Source: Acanthaster planci (lineage: Eukaryota; Echinodermata; Asteroidea; Valvatida; Acanthasteridae). From it: a stretch of DNA of 64,000 nucleotides. The notes below the pieces were generated by a model, which had not been told where the DNA came from, made no database searches, and worked only from the letters and a program-made list of their open reading frames with translations. The position numbers and the translations under genes were made by a program. The stretch covers positions 953,163-1,017,162 of the forward strand of contig NW_019091392.1 of assembly GCF_001949145.1 (NCBI RefSeq), read 5' to 3'. This document shows positions 25,685-38,703 of this stretch, in pieces (position 1 is the first letter of the stretch; every line of letters starts with the position of its first letter).

Positions 25685-28600
25685 AATATCTTCCTGATTG
25701 TGTTTTTTCCGAGTACACTTTCGTTTCTGTTAATAAGCGAATATGACGAACTGCGTATTGAGGCTTAAAATACATATTCTAATTTAATACACAACCACAA
25801 ATCGTGTGCTTGTTCCCCCCAAAAATCTGCGGGACAGTTTTGCAAAGTCCAAGAAATGAGCTATAGGCCTACACGAAAATGCACTCTGCATGTGAACACA
25901 CAAACAGAAATCCACTTGAGAAGAAAAAAAATGAGGTAAAATTGGCCCTCACCAGACTCACAAAAGAAAGTCTTTTAAACTATCTCAAAGCACATGACCA
26001 ATGTTTATGTTGGCAAAAAACCTACACACAAACTGTATTTTTGAAATAAGAAATCGATTGTTTTTTCCTAAGAAAATTTGAACAGTCCAATTTCAGTAGG
26101 ATTTTACAAAACACAACTTTAAAGAACAATTTAAGTGCATAGTCCCAAGATTGATGAGCTCTAGTGCAGTCTGTGAGGCTGCACTCCATTTTTTGTGTCA
26201 TCTTCTTAATGATTTCGTCAATAATCATGCTCTGACGTCATTCGATGTTTTGTTTCCCCACTATGAACCCCTGTGACCGGTCTAACTTGTCAGTGTGTTC
26301 CATTGTGGAGGGATGGCTAAAAATAAACTAAGTGTCTGCGTCGCTGAGCTGCCGCATCTGCCGATTCGTAGAGAGTAAACACACACACACGGTCCCTTAA
26401 TACGACAGACAAGGCAAGACGGATAACTCTTTTTAAAGGCAATCTCATAGCAATCTGTACTTCAAACATTATTTCTGCACAAATATTCAAAATGTTAGGA
26501 ACTGTTAACTGTATAATAGAAAGACAGGATTCGGGAAATGCCGGATGCTAAATGCATGTCTTTCTATTTTCAAATAGAAATATAAATATAAATGGCAGGA
26601 GAGGTTTTGCTGGCTAGAAAGATGTATGGCGCCACTTGAAGGTCACTTTTGAAGTTTAATGGTTTCAGTTTGGTTTTATAACAGTATTACCAAAAATAAT
26701 AAATCTATATGCTTTGCCCCAAGAGTTATTCGTATGGTTTTAAAGTCTTTTTTTAAGCACTTTCAGCCTTAAAATTTGTAAATTTTAGATTACATAGATG
26801 TAAACATTGTCGTTTCCAAAAACTCGCGAAAGACCCCTAAATTATCAAAATATGAACATCGTGAAAAGTATGGAAATATCCAAATTAACTCAAACATCAA
26901 CGAAAGGGCCAAACAATTTCCAAAGCACTTAAGTGTATAAGAACGCTCAGTTTACTTGTGGCATTTCAAGATTAAATTTTACTAAGCCCTTTATCGAAAT
27001 TTCGTGCTTACGGAACGGTGATGTTATCATTTTGCAAAGTAATTACAAATCACAAATTCTAAAATATAAATCAATTTCCAATGGGGTAAGAGTTTGTTTT
27101 TGCCCGTAATGCTATGGACACGCATGTGCGAATCTCAGTTTTGCGTCTGGCTTGTCATGAGCCGTAATCACCTGTACAGTAAAAGAGGCAAATTCAACCC
27201 GAACAAAAACCTCCGATCAAAAGATGTCCTGTGTTATTTAGCCACAGGGAAGCGCACGGGTGTTTGCAAGATTTTGCGCATCGTTGAAATATTGAGAGAA
27301 TCCACGGCATCTGTATGTATTATTTTGCTTACATTTTTGCAGTAACTCTCCGCTGTTGTGTATACACACAAATCGCTCGCTTTGGAATTTCTTTTTAATC
27401 TACGCGTGCAGAATAGACTTGTATATTCTTGTATTCTTTACAGGTGTTCGCCATCTGGATCGGATCTATTCCCTCAAATTTCATATCAAAAATGAGGCGA
27501 TTGTGTGAATTCATTGTGATTGCAAGCAGGATCCAATAAACATTACAACATGACCTGGCGATTTCAACCTTTATTTCCAGGTGTCTGTTAGTGGCCTCCC
27601 CAACCAGTATCTAGGCTTTTCCAGATTGTCGGTCCTTACCCAAAGTGGATTGTCATGTCAGATATTTCAAGAAATTTCAAGCAATCATAATGTTCCTCGT
27701 GGTTGAGCGATATGACGTTTGCAACCTTAGCCATCTGACGCTGTAATATAACTCAGCTCTCCCAAATACTGAAAGAACTACGTCCGATCCCACCGCTGGG
27801 TTAAAAAAAAAAGAGCGCATGTAGTGTCGTTATGATACTTGTAGTCTTTGTGTACGTTTGTTACCTATGCTGGCTCGCAATTTAAATTTCATAGTTTTGG
27901 TGTCTTATTTTAGGCATGCATCTACACTACTGCCCCCGGCAAAGATGAAAATAGTCAGTGTAGAATTCTTTCAGAGTCTGTAGACGCCATGAAGGGGTGG
28001 AATTCAATAGTCACTTGCGCGTTCCACTGTTTGTACGGGATCTATTTGAACAGACGAATCGGACAGAGAAGCGAATGGCGCTGAACTGAGAGGGAGAGAG
28101 ATAGCGCGACGGCACGGTGGGGTTGCATAAGGGGGGAAGTCACGCACCCAGCGGGGCCAACTGATGATGGGGACGGGGAGAAGAGAAGGGGGCTTGACCC
28201 GCAGACTAAATGGTGCTCGGCGCGCGAGCAGTGATTACCGTCCCAACATTGTCATATAGCTTGCCTTGCCTCGCTCAACACCAAAGTCAACAACCGACTG
28301 CCTGTATTTATGAAATCTATCGGAGTGAACATCAGAAGATGAATACTCAAGAAGTTGGCAAAAAAGTTGAACCTACGGTCGGATCCCTTCCAAATAAAAA
28401 AAAAAAAATCGCAGCCGATGTGTGTCATCAGGTTACATTGATCCACACGTACCATAGCGGATGTTTCAGGTACTTTCTCTTGTGCATTTGAAATTTCTTC
28501 CAAGCTCACCATGTGGGGTTTCGTGAAGTCATAAGATAACATTGTGTCAACAGAACTCAGGGCAAGGCAGTCTTTTATACTGCTCTCCTTAGAAAAAAAT

Positions 28601-30949
28601 ACATTCGGAAACAAGTCGCCCATGTTACAAGATATGCTTTGTGTATAACTTAAGCTCTATAGATGGCGCTCTCTCCGCGGCATAAAAGCAACAGTCGCCA
28701 TGCTTCACTGTCAGAATGCTTCCATGTACATGTACTGTGCATGTACATTGTACAATGGACACAGACTGCTGCCTTCTTCCGAACCAACGTTACATTACCA
28801 CTTTGAAAAGGAAGGCCTTCATCCATTTAATCTTCAAATTTGTTTGTTTGTTTGTTTGTTTTTCTCTTCGGCCTTATATTATTGCTCTTCTTTCTGTCGT
28901 TGGGTTGTCAAATTTTGCGACCAGAGAAATCATCTATTGATGGATATGGAACTTCTTAAATGCGATCTTGGTTCAGAAGGCCGTACAATTACTGTCTAGA
29001 CGTCTTTCAAAATCTAGGAGTAAAGATTGCTCTATCTGCGGACGGAGGATGAATCGTTCAAAATGCAGTGGAAGGCAGTTTCAAAAGAGTATTCATCCCA
29101 ATTTTATCAAGTCGAAAGTAGTGGTATTCTAATACTCAAAATGAAAAAAGAGATGTGTGTTGCAGATGTTAGGGCCCCACGTATCTCTCCGTGTGCTGAC
29201 TTTCTTTAATCATTTTACTTTAGTTTTCGAGTTCTCATTTTCAAATGATTGCGAAACGAAAGCCCAAAACCACCTTTTAAATAAAAAGCTGGCAATTTTC
29301 TACTAAATTTCTACTAAGCTCGCAGTGCACAGAGGGAAGCCACGTTGCGCTACCGCTAACAATTATAAGACACCACTGTTCCTTCAAATTTACACGAAAT
29401 CGTAAATTATCGGGGTGTACAGACCCGGCAGGAACCGTTCCGACGATTTTACTGCCGGTTCATGTTACATGTGCGTATGAGAAGAATTCCCATTGCCATT
29501 CTTACACGGCAATATGATATTTGATATTATTAAATCTGTCCTGTGGTATGGATGCTGTTGACAGATATAAGATCATTACTCAAACTGGAATTGATTAACT
29601 GGAGGGAACAATACGATATTGACTTTTTTGTTGAAATAGATTCACCAGGAACCTAAGTGCGATAATTTTTCGGACACAAATAAAACAGTGGTATTATATT
29701 TTCTGATACAGCGCACCATACAGTAAGCCTGCTCCTTTGTTATACATGTATTTTTTTTATAAAGGGTGCAAACAAGAAATGTTCTGGAACTTAATCCCAA
29801 ATTGTAACCTGCATGTCGATAATGTAACTTTCAACCTAACGCTTAAATTGAGGAATTGCGAGGTTATTACAACCGCCATTTTCAACACACTCAGAGGAAA
29901 AAAAAACATGTTTGCGTTTTCATTTTTTTGTTTCTCGGCAAGGGGGGGGGCTGGACAAACTAACAAGTTTACACCGAAATCATTAAATATTTGTAATTTG
30001 TATTTAAATCGTTAAATCTTTGATGAATTGATGTATATAGTAAAGTGCTTCGTTTTAATCTTTTTGGTCAGTGGCAACAACGCATGTCCGAAAGGAAGGG
30101 AAAAACTACCCTTTTAGTAACAAACTTTACAGGATGTGATCGTGAATAACGTGCCCAAAGAGCCAAATTAAAGCTTCATGTTTCAGTGAATTGAAGACAA
30201 TTGTGTGTTGTTTCTGTAGCAGCAATTGCCTCTGAATACGGGATTTTTTAGGTCAATTTTGGAAACCACCTTCCACCCGGTCACCCCCCCCCAAAAAAAA
30301 TTAATATTTAACCATTTTTTCCCATGCTGGTAAATGAGCTGGGGAGTCCCCAAACGAACGACGAGATTTGACGGACACCGTGCCTGGCATTTACAACACC
30401 CTGTGGAACTCGTCTTAGTGAGGCACATTTTACCGAAGGTCTAATAGTGGTCGCTCGCCCGGTCCAGAAATTCAAAACCGGCTAATAATCAGAACTTAAG
30501 TAATTGTACCCGCGGGAAATCTTGGATTATTGCACTGGGTGGCCAGCCGCTAATCTCCAGAGGGCAAAGGTTATCGAAGCAATATTACTTTTTTTTTTAA
30601 CCCACTCGTTCAATCTTTCAAACGGAGTACATTGCATTGTGTTTGTTGCACACAGGAATTCTAATTAGGAATTTTTTTTAGAAGGGAGAAGTTCTTCGTT
30701 GAATAGTGACTGTCATTTATCAAAATAAAAATGACAACAACAATAACCACCTGCGTTCAAGAGTAAAGTTCTTCCCCTCATATAACTGTAGATGCGTTAC
30801 ACAATTTAGAAAAAGCGTATTATGAGCTATATGGAACGCCATAAGAGCAAAGTGAAAATTATGTCAGGAAAAGTTTCAACTCTTTTTGGGCACATCGCTA
30901 ACGTGGTTTTAGAGAAAAGTGACGACGCGTACATCTTTCTGTGCTCATG

Positions 30950-31062
30950 ACCTTGAGGTGGTCGAACAAGGTCTACGCAGTGCACGGAGTACTATGTGCA
31001 GATGCAAGGGAGGAGGGTCGATCCCCACCATGCTCTGACCTCAAAAATAAATAACTGAATGA
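30950..31062 (+). mobile_element. Short tRNA-like SINE remnant
   Basis: An A-box-like TGAGGTGGTCGAACAAGG (about 30954) is followed about 45 nt later by a B box GGGTCGATCCC (31015-31025). The sequence then ends in an AAATAAATAA tail at about 31043-31053. The layout (polymerase III promoter head, short body, A-rich tail) is typical of a SINE. The body differs from the family at 16.7 and 20.9 kb, so this seems to be a second family or a strongly decayed copy. Confidence 0.45.
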
Positions 31063-32544
31063 AAGAAAATTATGAAATAGCTTTATATTAATGAACAGCA
31101 AAAAGGGACATCCCCTGGAGGTCATTATTTGTACATCAGTAACAGAGCAATAAAGGACAGGACATTAAAGAATATGACGGGTCCGACTCTCCACACCGGA
31201 AAAAATTTCCTTGATCCGCCCCGAATGTTAAGGACTGACAATCGTTTTGGCTGCAATGGGACGGGTGGAAAAATTACGAGGAAGTTGCACACAATGAAGT
31301 AACCAGTGATGCACGGGTCAACTCCAAGAGAGGCTGAACTGGCAAACTCAAATCATAGCAGCCTGTACAGCGACGCCGAAGGGTGTTTGTTCGGAACCGG
31401 TCCCTTACGAGGCAAAAACAATTGTTAATGATTTATAAAACGCCCTCTTGCGAGCACTTTAGGAACGTCTTGTGGTGTTTATTTTTGAAACAAATGCGTG
31501 TTGATGTGTTGAAAATTTAGACACAATAGACACAAAAACACGTTTATTGGGTGGTATACTTTCTGAACATCGAAACACGTTTATTTCCAAAAACGTGCTT
31601 AATTTTGAACGGTTACATGTTTACAATTAACTCAAAGACGCTTTTACAATGGGCGTTGGTTTATACAGTGCACTTTTGTTACACTTGGTACCGTAACCTT
31701 TGCCTATTGCCATAGGACTTAGAAGTTAATGTCACGGAACCCCTAATGGATATTAACAGTGTGTCCGTAAATAAAGGCGTAGAGATTGTTTGTTAGTGCC
31801 CCCATGCAGACTTAGATATTCCAATGTTTACGTAGTCGTGTCTATTTCTACTATTGAGTTTTGGTTTGAACACTGAGCGCGCACGTTTTTTTTTTTTTGA
31901 GTATGCTTCCCGAAAGCTAAGAAATATTTAAGGGACACGACACTTGTCTCGAATTTGTATTTACTGAACTAAAAAAAAATCGATGCCCAATTAACAATTA
32001 AGGATATGAAGCAACTGGCTGTGCGTCTTGCCCTAATTTCTAGATCATATAGCCCAGGCCTACACTGCTCTGCAAATTAGCACCGTGAGAAACATATTGA
32101 GAGATAGTTGCCCAACGTACATGATTAATGTGTGACAACGAGCCTAACCTAATCATCTGGCTACTCTTTCGACTCTTTCTTATGATTCCAATGATGATTT
32201 ACACCTCTGCCAAAATGACATTGTGCGCCTTCAAATCATATCAAGTCTTGACAGTCCCACTATTCGAATTCCGGTCTTTATCCGCGATTGGGCATTTGCA
32301 GCCACTCTCCGTCAGTAAGAGGCTTCAGGACGGGACTAAGTGCACAGCTGCACTGATTCAGTATTGATCGCCATGTGTGATTTTGTCCGTGTGTCCTACC
32401 GTGAAAAAAAGTGAAGCAACGGGATTTGTTTAAGTTTTATCTCCGTGTTTTGGCTTCGAGCAGTTTGTTTAGGTTTTCGATGCTTTCAAGTGAAAACATG
32501 AAAATGATCTGTGAATTGAGTTTACTCCTACTTGACTTGAAAAA

Positions 32545-32628
32545 ACCATAAGATTGTAATTGATGTTCTTGAGCAAGTGCCGCAAATTGAGGTTTAAACA
32601 ACGAAAACGGAACCATAAGATTGTAATT
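32545..32628. repeat. 17-bp direct repeat pair
   Basis: ACCATAAGATTGTAATT occurs at 32545-32561 and again at 32612-32628, both on the plus strand and 67 bp apart. The sequence between is AT-rich. They could be paired binding sites or the remains of a small insertion; nothing here decides. Confidence 0.7.
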
Positions 32629-35596
32629 TGGGTCCACAGGAATTGCAATATCTAATCTTCCCAACATTTCGAAGTCCGTATATTGAAGAAAGAGAAACCA
32701 CACATCGTCACCAAAGTGCCAAATTTGGATGGGGACCTGTTGATTTTTAAGCCGCTAATCTTCCCCCTTAACCCCCCCGGGACTCGGGAATGTTGCGCTC
32801 TGTATAACACTTCCCTCTCGAAACATGAGACCTTACTCCAGTTCTAAAACGACCCCAACCCACCATGTTTTTGCGTAATTGTTTCTTCAGTGACAAAGCG
32901 CTGGTTACCAGTTTCGCTAAGGTGGTTTCTCGTGCATATTGGACTGCAATTACAAAATAAATAAATAAAATCACTTTAAATGATTTCACATCAGCCCTTT
33001 GGCTAAATAGGCCTACAGCCACTACCACGGAACTTGTGTAATAGGTTTTATCTTAGAAAAAACGTAGCTAAGGAGACCGTTAAATATTCCAGTCCCTTTG
33101 TACTGATGTCCCTGACAGAAAAGGCCAAACTTGGAATGTTGTCGGCGGCACGCACAAATGCATTTTTCCGCTGAATCGCATCAGATTTTGCAATGTCCCA
33201 CGCGACGTCTATGCACAACGCAATCGAATGGGGCGAGATGGGGTACCATGCCATGAGGATTCACCGTTTTCTCCTTCCACAGCAACACAAAAGTCATTTA
33301 AAATATCGAACTTGATATCAGCTAAACCAAGACACAAGCAATTGCCGTGTCTATGGTAGAATCTCCACTCAGTATCTGGGGCTGTCTATACTGACAATCA
33401 TTGCCGATTAATGGATCACTTCAGAAGTACTAATTGTCTTCTCTTTCAGTTCGAGCCAATTTAAGTGGCTGCCCTCTCTCCCTGTCAGATCTTGTTCGTG
33501 TATTATCTTAGTTTATCGAATAATAGAGAAAAAGGCGGAAAAATTAGGTTATGGTGACTGGACGGAGTGCCTTTAAAGCCAGCCAGGAACAACGGGCTCC
33601 CGAGGTGAGTGACCGCTGGTGATGAGGAGTTATTCTAGTTATGAGCTTCCGGACGAGGCTGAGAAATGGCCCCGTATTGACCTGGAATGACACGGCTTGA
33701 CCCTGCCGCGATTTATGAACGTCAGCCATCGCCTCCGATGCGTCTGGTCAGATTACTAATTCCTAACAACACCGGCGGCCCGGCGATGTTTAATTTATGA
33801 TGTTGTAATACGTGGTTTGTTTTCTTCGGGAAGGAGCAAGTTGGCGGGTATTTTGTATCGTTTGGGGAAAATGCCGGGCTTCACGATATAATCCACAGAG
33901 TTTGTACCAGGCCGATGTATTGCATGATGATGTCCTAGGGTCGGCGTGATGTTGAGATAGGTATGGAGTATATCGACATGAACCGCAGTTTGGAATTCAA
34001 GCTTGTATCGGTCGGGCCTGCTTCAGAATCATCTATCATATTGCTGTCAGTGTACATCAGCAAGATAAATTGCTCGGCGGAGAGAGTGGGGGGGGGGTCG
34101 CCTTTTACATGGAATACAGGTTATTCAGTATCGCGAGATAATGATTTATGGCTCATTATCGGCACGAAAGGGCAGCGATTGCGGGAACTATGACATTATG
34201 TGAGGAGTGGGTGTGTGCCAGGGGTTTGTGGAGTAGAGCACGTCGGGGCTGGTACGGGTGCCGCACGGGCGAGCGTGTTCCCCTCTAGCGGAATATCGAC
34301 ACTTAACATGGGCCGTATTCCGAGATGGGCACAGTGGCGCCACAGGGGCAAACCGCTTATGCGTTGCTTGAACCAAATTCTGCGCTGTTTACAAGCTTGT
34401 AAGCCAAATGCTCATCTAGGATGGCTATCATCTGCTCATTGTTGAAATCGGTTGTTTGGTTTGGTTTGGTTTGATTTGGGTTTTTTTTCTGTACGTTACC
34501 GGTATTATTTCTTTCTGTTTGGTGTGGGCTGTTCGAGTGTGCTTGTTTTGTCTTCTGTGGATGAATATGCATGAGGCATAGCAACCTCCCGTTGGAAAGT
34601 ATATCAGCATATACTGACCGCCGATTGGTAAACAAAAAATACAGAAAAGAAAAACCTACCTAAACACACGGTGATTGCTTTGAACATTGCATAAACACTG
34701 CAGTTCTTGGTGCGGAGTTTTGATAATTTCGTGTTGCTAGTTCAGATGGTATCTTAGCAGCTAAACAATCATGGCTCCATCAAAAGGAGTGACATAGTGG
34801 ACAAGGAACTGCGACTAGAGCGGCTAAAGACACCAATTATACGAACATGTATCTGACAGTTCCATATTTAAAGAAATACTCTTGAGGTAATAGCATGTGT
34901 TAGTTGCAAGTGGCTACATGACTTTAGGCTAACCCTTTTGCAAACTGAACTATGGGAACGTGACTAACACACTGGAGTCTGAGACTATTGTTTTTGGCAA
35001 TGAATCATGAAAAAGCCCATGCACTTGCATTTTAAAATCAACTGCGGAAAGCTATTAAAAACACCATGCTTGCTCAACACCGATGGCCATCAATTAGCGC
35101 ATTTGGGTACAACAAACACTCCAATTAATTTGATATTATCAGATGAGGAGGAAAAGGAAGATCACGAGTTTCAAAAGCAACATGAAAAAAGAAGAAGACT
35201 TTTGAACTGCAGAGCAACACACGTAGAAGGGGAAAGACTTCATGTAATTAAAGCCACTTCACCTAGTTAAAGGATAAACTGTAACAGCCCGGGTTGACAT
35301 TATTATGATGGGGTCCACTGGCTGAAACCCTACCTGAGGTGAAGACTGATGCTTCCCCAACAAACCTAAGCCAATCAGAGCGCGCCGGCGGCTGCGCATA
35401 AGTGCCCGAGTCGCCACCAGCGCAGGCAGGACAGCAACCCATTAACAACCAACGCCGAAATATAGAAGGCCAAAAGAAAACGGAGGAAGAGAGGGAAAAA
35501 AAGAAAGGAAAAAAAAACCCCGCGTATGCATGACAAGAAAAGTCTCGGCGTGGCAACTAGGCCTGACATTCAGATGACAGGGGAAACCAAGCGCGG

Positions 35597-35634
35597 TTTA
35601 AAAGTTACAACTTGTCGGCTGGCAATCACTTCTA
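35597..35634 (+). promoter_or_regulatory. Predicted Pax1/9 core promoter: TATA-like box plus initiator
   Basis: TTTAAAA lies at 35597-35603 and an initiator match TCACTTC at 35626-35632 with its A (predicted +1) at 35628. The TATA-like box therefore begins at -31, the canonical distance. Flanking DNA is GC-rich compared with the upstream desert. A transcript from here would run 350 nt to the ATGG that ends exon 1. The spacing is seen in the sequence; use of this site is inference. Confidence 0.5.
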
Positions 35635-35981
35635 ACCACTTGGATCTAGTGGATTAGGCGCAAGTGTTGGCTCGGAACTTTTTTTCACAAGACGAGGCTC
35701 AAGGCGAAGTACGTGCAGCGTTGGCAGTGCGTGTGTGTCGCCCGGGCTTGCTTGACTGGCTGGCTGGCTGTCAAGCACCAGTGGGTTTCCGCAAACGGTG
35801 GCTGATCTTTTCTCCTTTTCTCCCCCTTCGAGGAGGAAGATTTTTGGGGGGGTCTGACGAATGGTTGACCTGGGCTGTACCGGTCGATCCCTAGCTCCGA
35901 ACACCAGCAGCGGCCTGGATCTGAGGTTATCCACCGGTGACATTAATCGGAGCTGCGAGATCGAGCAGTCGCTGACTATGG
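35628..35981 (+). CDS. Pax1/9: Pax1/9 exon 1: 5' UTR, start codon and splice donor
   Basis: The exon ends in ACTATGG directly before GTAAGTGAAG (35982 on), a near-perfect U1 donor. The ATG at 35978-35980 has A at -3 and G at +4, a strong translation context. The one extra base (G, 35981) gives a phase-1 junction. It joins to exon 2 at 42265 to make Met-Glu-Gln-Thr-Phe-Gly-Glu-Val, essentially the N terminus of vertebrate PAX1 ahead of the paired domain. The only other ATG between the predicted cap site and the donor is at 35861-35863. It is in the same frame with no stop between, so a 39-residue N-terminal extension is possible. It has C at -3, a weaker context. The 5' end is the predicted initiator and is less certain than the 3' end. 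Confidence 0.75.
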
Positions 35982-36790
35982 GTAAGTGAAGTAGCCGAGG
36001 CGCTGTGTTTGCTTAGCCGGCAGGGGCCGTGCGCTTTAAATGGCGATAACGAGAGGCGTGCGTGTCCTGAATGCCGTCCCTGCTCAATGGTCCGCTACGC
36101 GGCGTGCCATTACCGGATTTCACGGCCAGACATGAGACGGGTTGCGCGACAAGAAACCCACAAGGACAGGACAGAAAAAAAGTACTATCGTCCGGTACGA
36201 ACCGGTCAATACCTCGCTCGGACGGCACGAATTCCATCTCAGACGGTTGCCGTGCGTGTAAAGAGAGGGGTAGATGGCGAATTGGGTGGGCGCTTGTTGT
36301 GAGTTTTTTCGTGCAGGTCCCGAGCCCAGGCACTTCAGAGGCTTGGAGACGGCGTTTTCCCAGCGCTGAGCCACCCCTGATCATCGCCTCACATTAAGTG
36401 CTGGGCACAAGTGCGTGGCTGCATATTCGCCCGGCCCTGGCACCTTTTGGCTATTTACCCAGGCTTCACCCTTCTCGTATCGCCCGGCCACGCGGATATG
36501 GAGTAACTGCGGTCCTATCTCATCTTCGTTAGTCTCCTATTAGTCGCCTCACAAGTGCCTTGCATCCTGTCAGCCGCGGCTAAAACGCTTGGCTGATCAA
36601 TAATCAATTTCAGTTTTTCCGCTTCTGACATGGAGAAAACGCACACGGGGATCCCGTGTCAACCTGCTTGTAAGCAGGGTTGTCAAACGCTGTTTCGTAT
36701 TCAGCAGGCACGGTATTTAGCTGGAATCCCACATCTTTTGGCAATGCAAGCTTAATTTCGAAGCGCAGTTTCAGAAATTGTATAAAAATG

Positions 36791-36830
36791 ACGCGAATGT
36801 GGTAATCATGGCGCGAATGTGGTAATCATG
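36791..36830. repeat. 20-bp tandem duplication in Pax1/9 intron 1
   Basis: The unit CGCGAATGTGGTAATCATG with its leading base occurs twice in a row (36791-36810, 36811-36830), differing only at the first base (A versus G). GGTAATCATG contains a TAATC homeodomain-type core, so the duplication doubles such a site. Confidence 0.9.
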
Positions 36831-38633
36831 CGACACATTTTAACTAGGGACCTCTCTATCTCCCTCTCTCTTGACTAATGTTTCCCTTCACAAGGAGTGA
36901 GAATGTGGAGTTTTGAATAAATAAATTCACAAATTGCAATGAAAATTATGCACGCATGCTAATTTTAAGTAGTTGAAGTAAAATATCTCCTCCTACTTAC
37001 TGTGTTTAGGCCTATTACTGTCCTTTGAATTTATAAATGCAGTTAACAATGTACTTTTATCGATTTTATAGCAGCCATACTCCTATCTTCTTGCTCAGAT
37101 TTTGATGTAAATAAATGCATTTTTGTTGTATGTACCGGTATAACAGAAATGCATTAAAAGTCGTTTCTTATTGCTAAATTAATATTGCTGATCAAAAAAA
37201 CTGTTTTCCTTTTTTTACTCATCCGGTTAAAGGATTCGTGCCAATCACTGCGACTTCTTGATCGTGTGGGCTTGAAGTTCATCTTGGTAGCATTTTTTAA
37301 TGATTTGGTTTTTTTTACATTTTTATTTTGCATTGACGTGAGAAGAGGAAATGGGCGGTTTATTTGAAATTATGAGATTACCAAAGTATACTGAATGAGA
37401 ACTTGCTCCAGACAATTATCGAAAGCTTAAATATCTTCTGAATCACCCAGCACAACAAAATTAAAATCCAAACTTAAGTCTCGTGAAAATTGTCGCAACG
37501 TATCACTCAGGAGTGCTACATTATAGGCAATTCACTTTCGCCTTAGGCTCTTAGCACATGTCCGTTGCTGCATGACACTGCCCTGGTTCTTTCTCCTTGC
37601 TCGGGGAGTGTTCTCGTCAGCGCAGATACGAAATGAATTCTGACAGGGACAGGAAACTGTAATTCGCGGGGACTTGTCGAGCCTTCCTTCCACTCATAAC
37701 ACCTTTCCCTATTACTGCAGAGAACCTACCTGTCCACTTTGGAATTCTGCTGTCGGGAAAAAAGCCCTTGGCATCGTTGTGCGCAGTGCAACAGACAGAG
37801 CCTTTGCCAAGGAAGATAAATTAACCGAGTGTTAAATTTGACAGTAAAACTCAATCTGCAGATGTCGTATCGGGTATTACTATGTTCAGCATCTTGCTCC
37901 AAGGGATATTAGTTGTGACTTTTGTGGCGACGCAATTAAACTGATTCTAATCGCTGAGGCTCTTAGTCACGCGTAAATTATCTACTGGAAATTGTCAATA
38001 CAAGGGTCAGAGAGATCTAAATGTATGGTTCATGTCCGGATTTCCCTTCCTTACTCATCTCAATGTGATCGTGTTTACTCAAAATGAGGAGAATGCTGAA
38101 TCTATTATGTCACATCCCATTAATTCATTGACTTCATTCCTGCTAGCATGATGCCATTACACGGAAAAGCCGGCCTTTTTCGAGGGAAACTTCAAATTTG
38201 CAAATAATGTGCAGGCCTGTGCTAATATTTGTCCGCTAAGATTGTGGTAACAGGACTAGATTTGTTTAGAAAGCAAGCAAGCTAATTTCATTGCTAGATA
38301 CTGAATTCATGTTCACCTTCAGGAAAAGCAAAGCCTGGCACTTACCACTCGTGTAACATTATTTCAGCTGCATATGTTATTTAGGACTAGATTCAACTTA
38401 TACATTTAGTCAAGCCCATCGGTAGTCCTTTCACAGGATCTGTCGTATTAAAGTTTAGGGTTGAACAATGACAAAGGAATGCTTTTGTCACAGCTCATTT
38501 GAATAGCTTGCGACTTGGCTTAAGACTAAATGACTTGTGAAGGACTTGCACTACTTCTGATTGACTCGACTACAACACAGTACATTTCAGTTTTGTTTTG
38601 TTAACATTTTTGGTTAAATTAATGGAGACCATA

Positions 38634-38703
38634 TACGGCCGAGGTAGGGAACTTGCCCGCAAAAAGGACGTCGAAATCTGTTACCATTACACCGTGCGGA
38701 TGA
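38634..38703 (-). repeat. Degenerate tRNA-like sequence in intron 1
   Basis: On the minus strand the segment reads GGTGTAATGGTAACAG, similar to the A-box region of Glu/Asp-type tRNAs. About 35 nt later comes GGGCAAGTTCCC, a weak B box. Stem pairing is poor. This is most likely an old SINE head; a chance match is possible. Confidence 0.3.

Larger units (their letters stand above)
21058..35596. other. Gene desert, third part: 5' flank of Pax1/9
   Basis: No supported gene. The stretch contains tRNA-like repeat remnants (25.63 and 30.95 kb), homopolymeric C or G runs (22610, 25004, 29942, 30284, 34088), a 19-bp tandem repeat (23186) and a 17-bp direct repeat (32545/32612). Two GC-rich, complex blocks resemble conserved non-coding DNA. 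One, at about 22.73-23.04 kb, has a SOX-type AACAATGG at 22953 and TAATTA at 22973. The other, at about 33.54-33.80 kb, has GATTACTAATTC and TTTATGA motifs. Given the distance to Pax1/9 they are candidate enhancers by inference only. Confidence 0.5.

Noticed and set aside
35007-35270. 87-codon plus-strand frame with an acidic/basic stretch just upstream of Pax1/9
   Set aside because: It resembles a coiled-coil by composition only (A-rich DNA), with no family match and no promoter.
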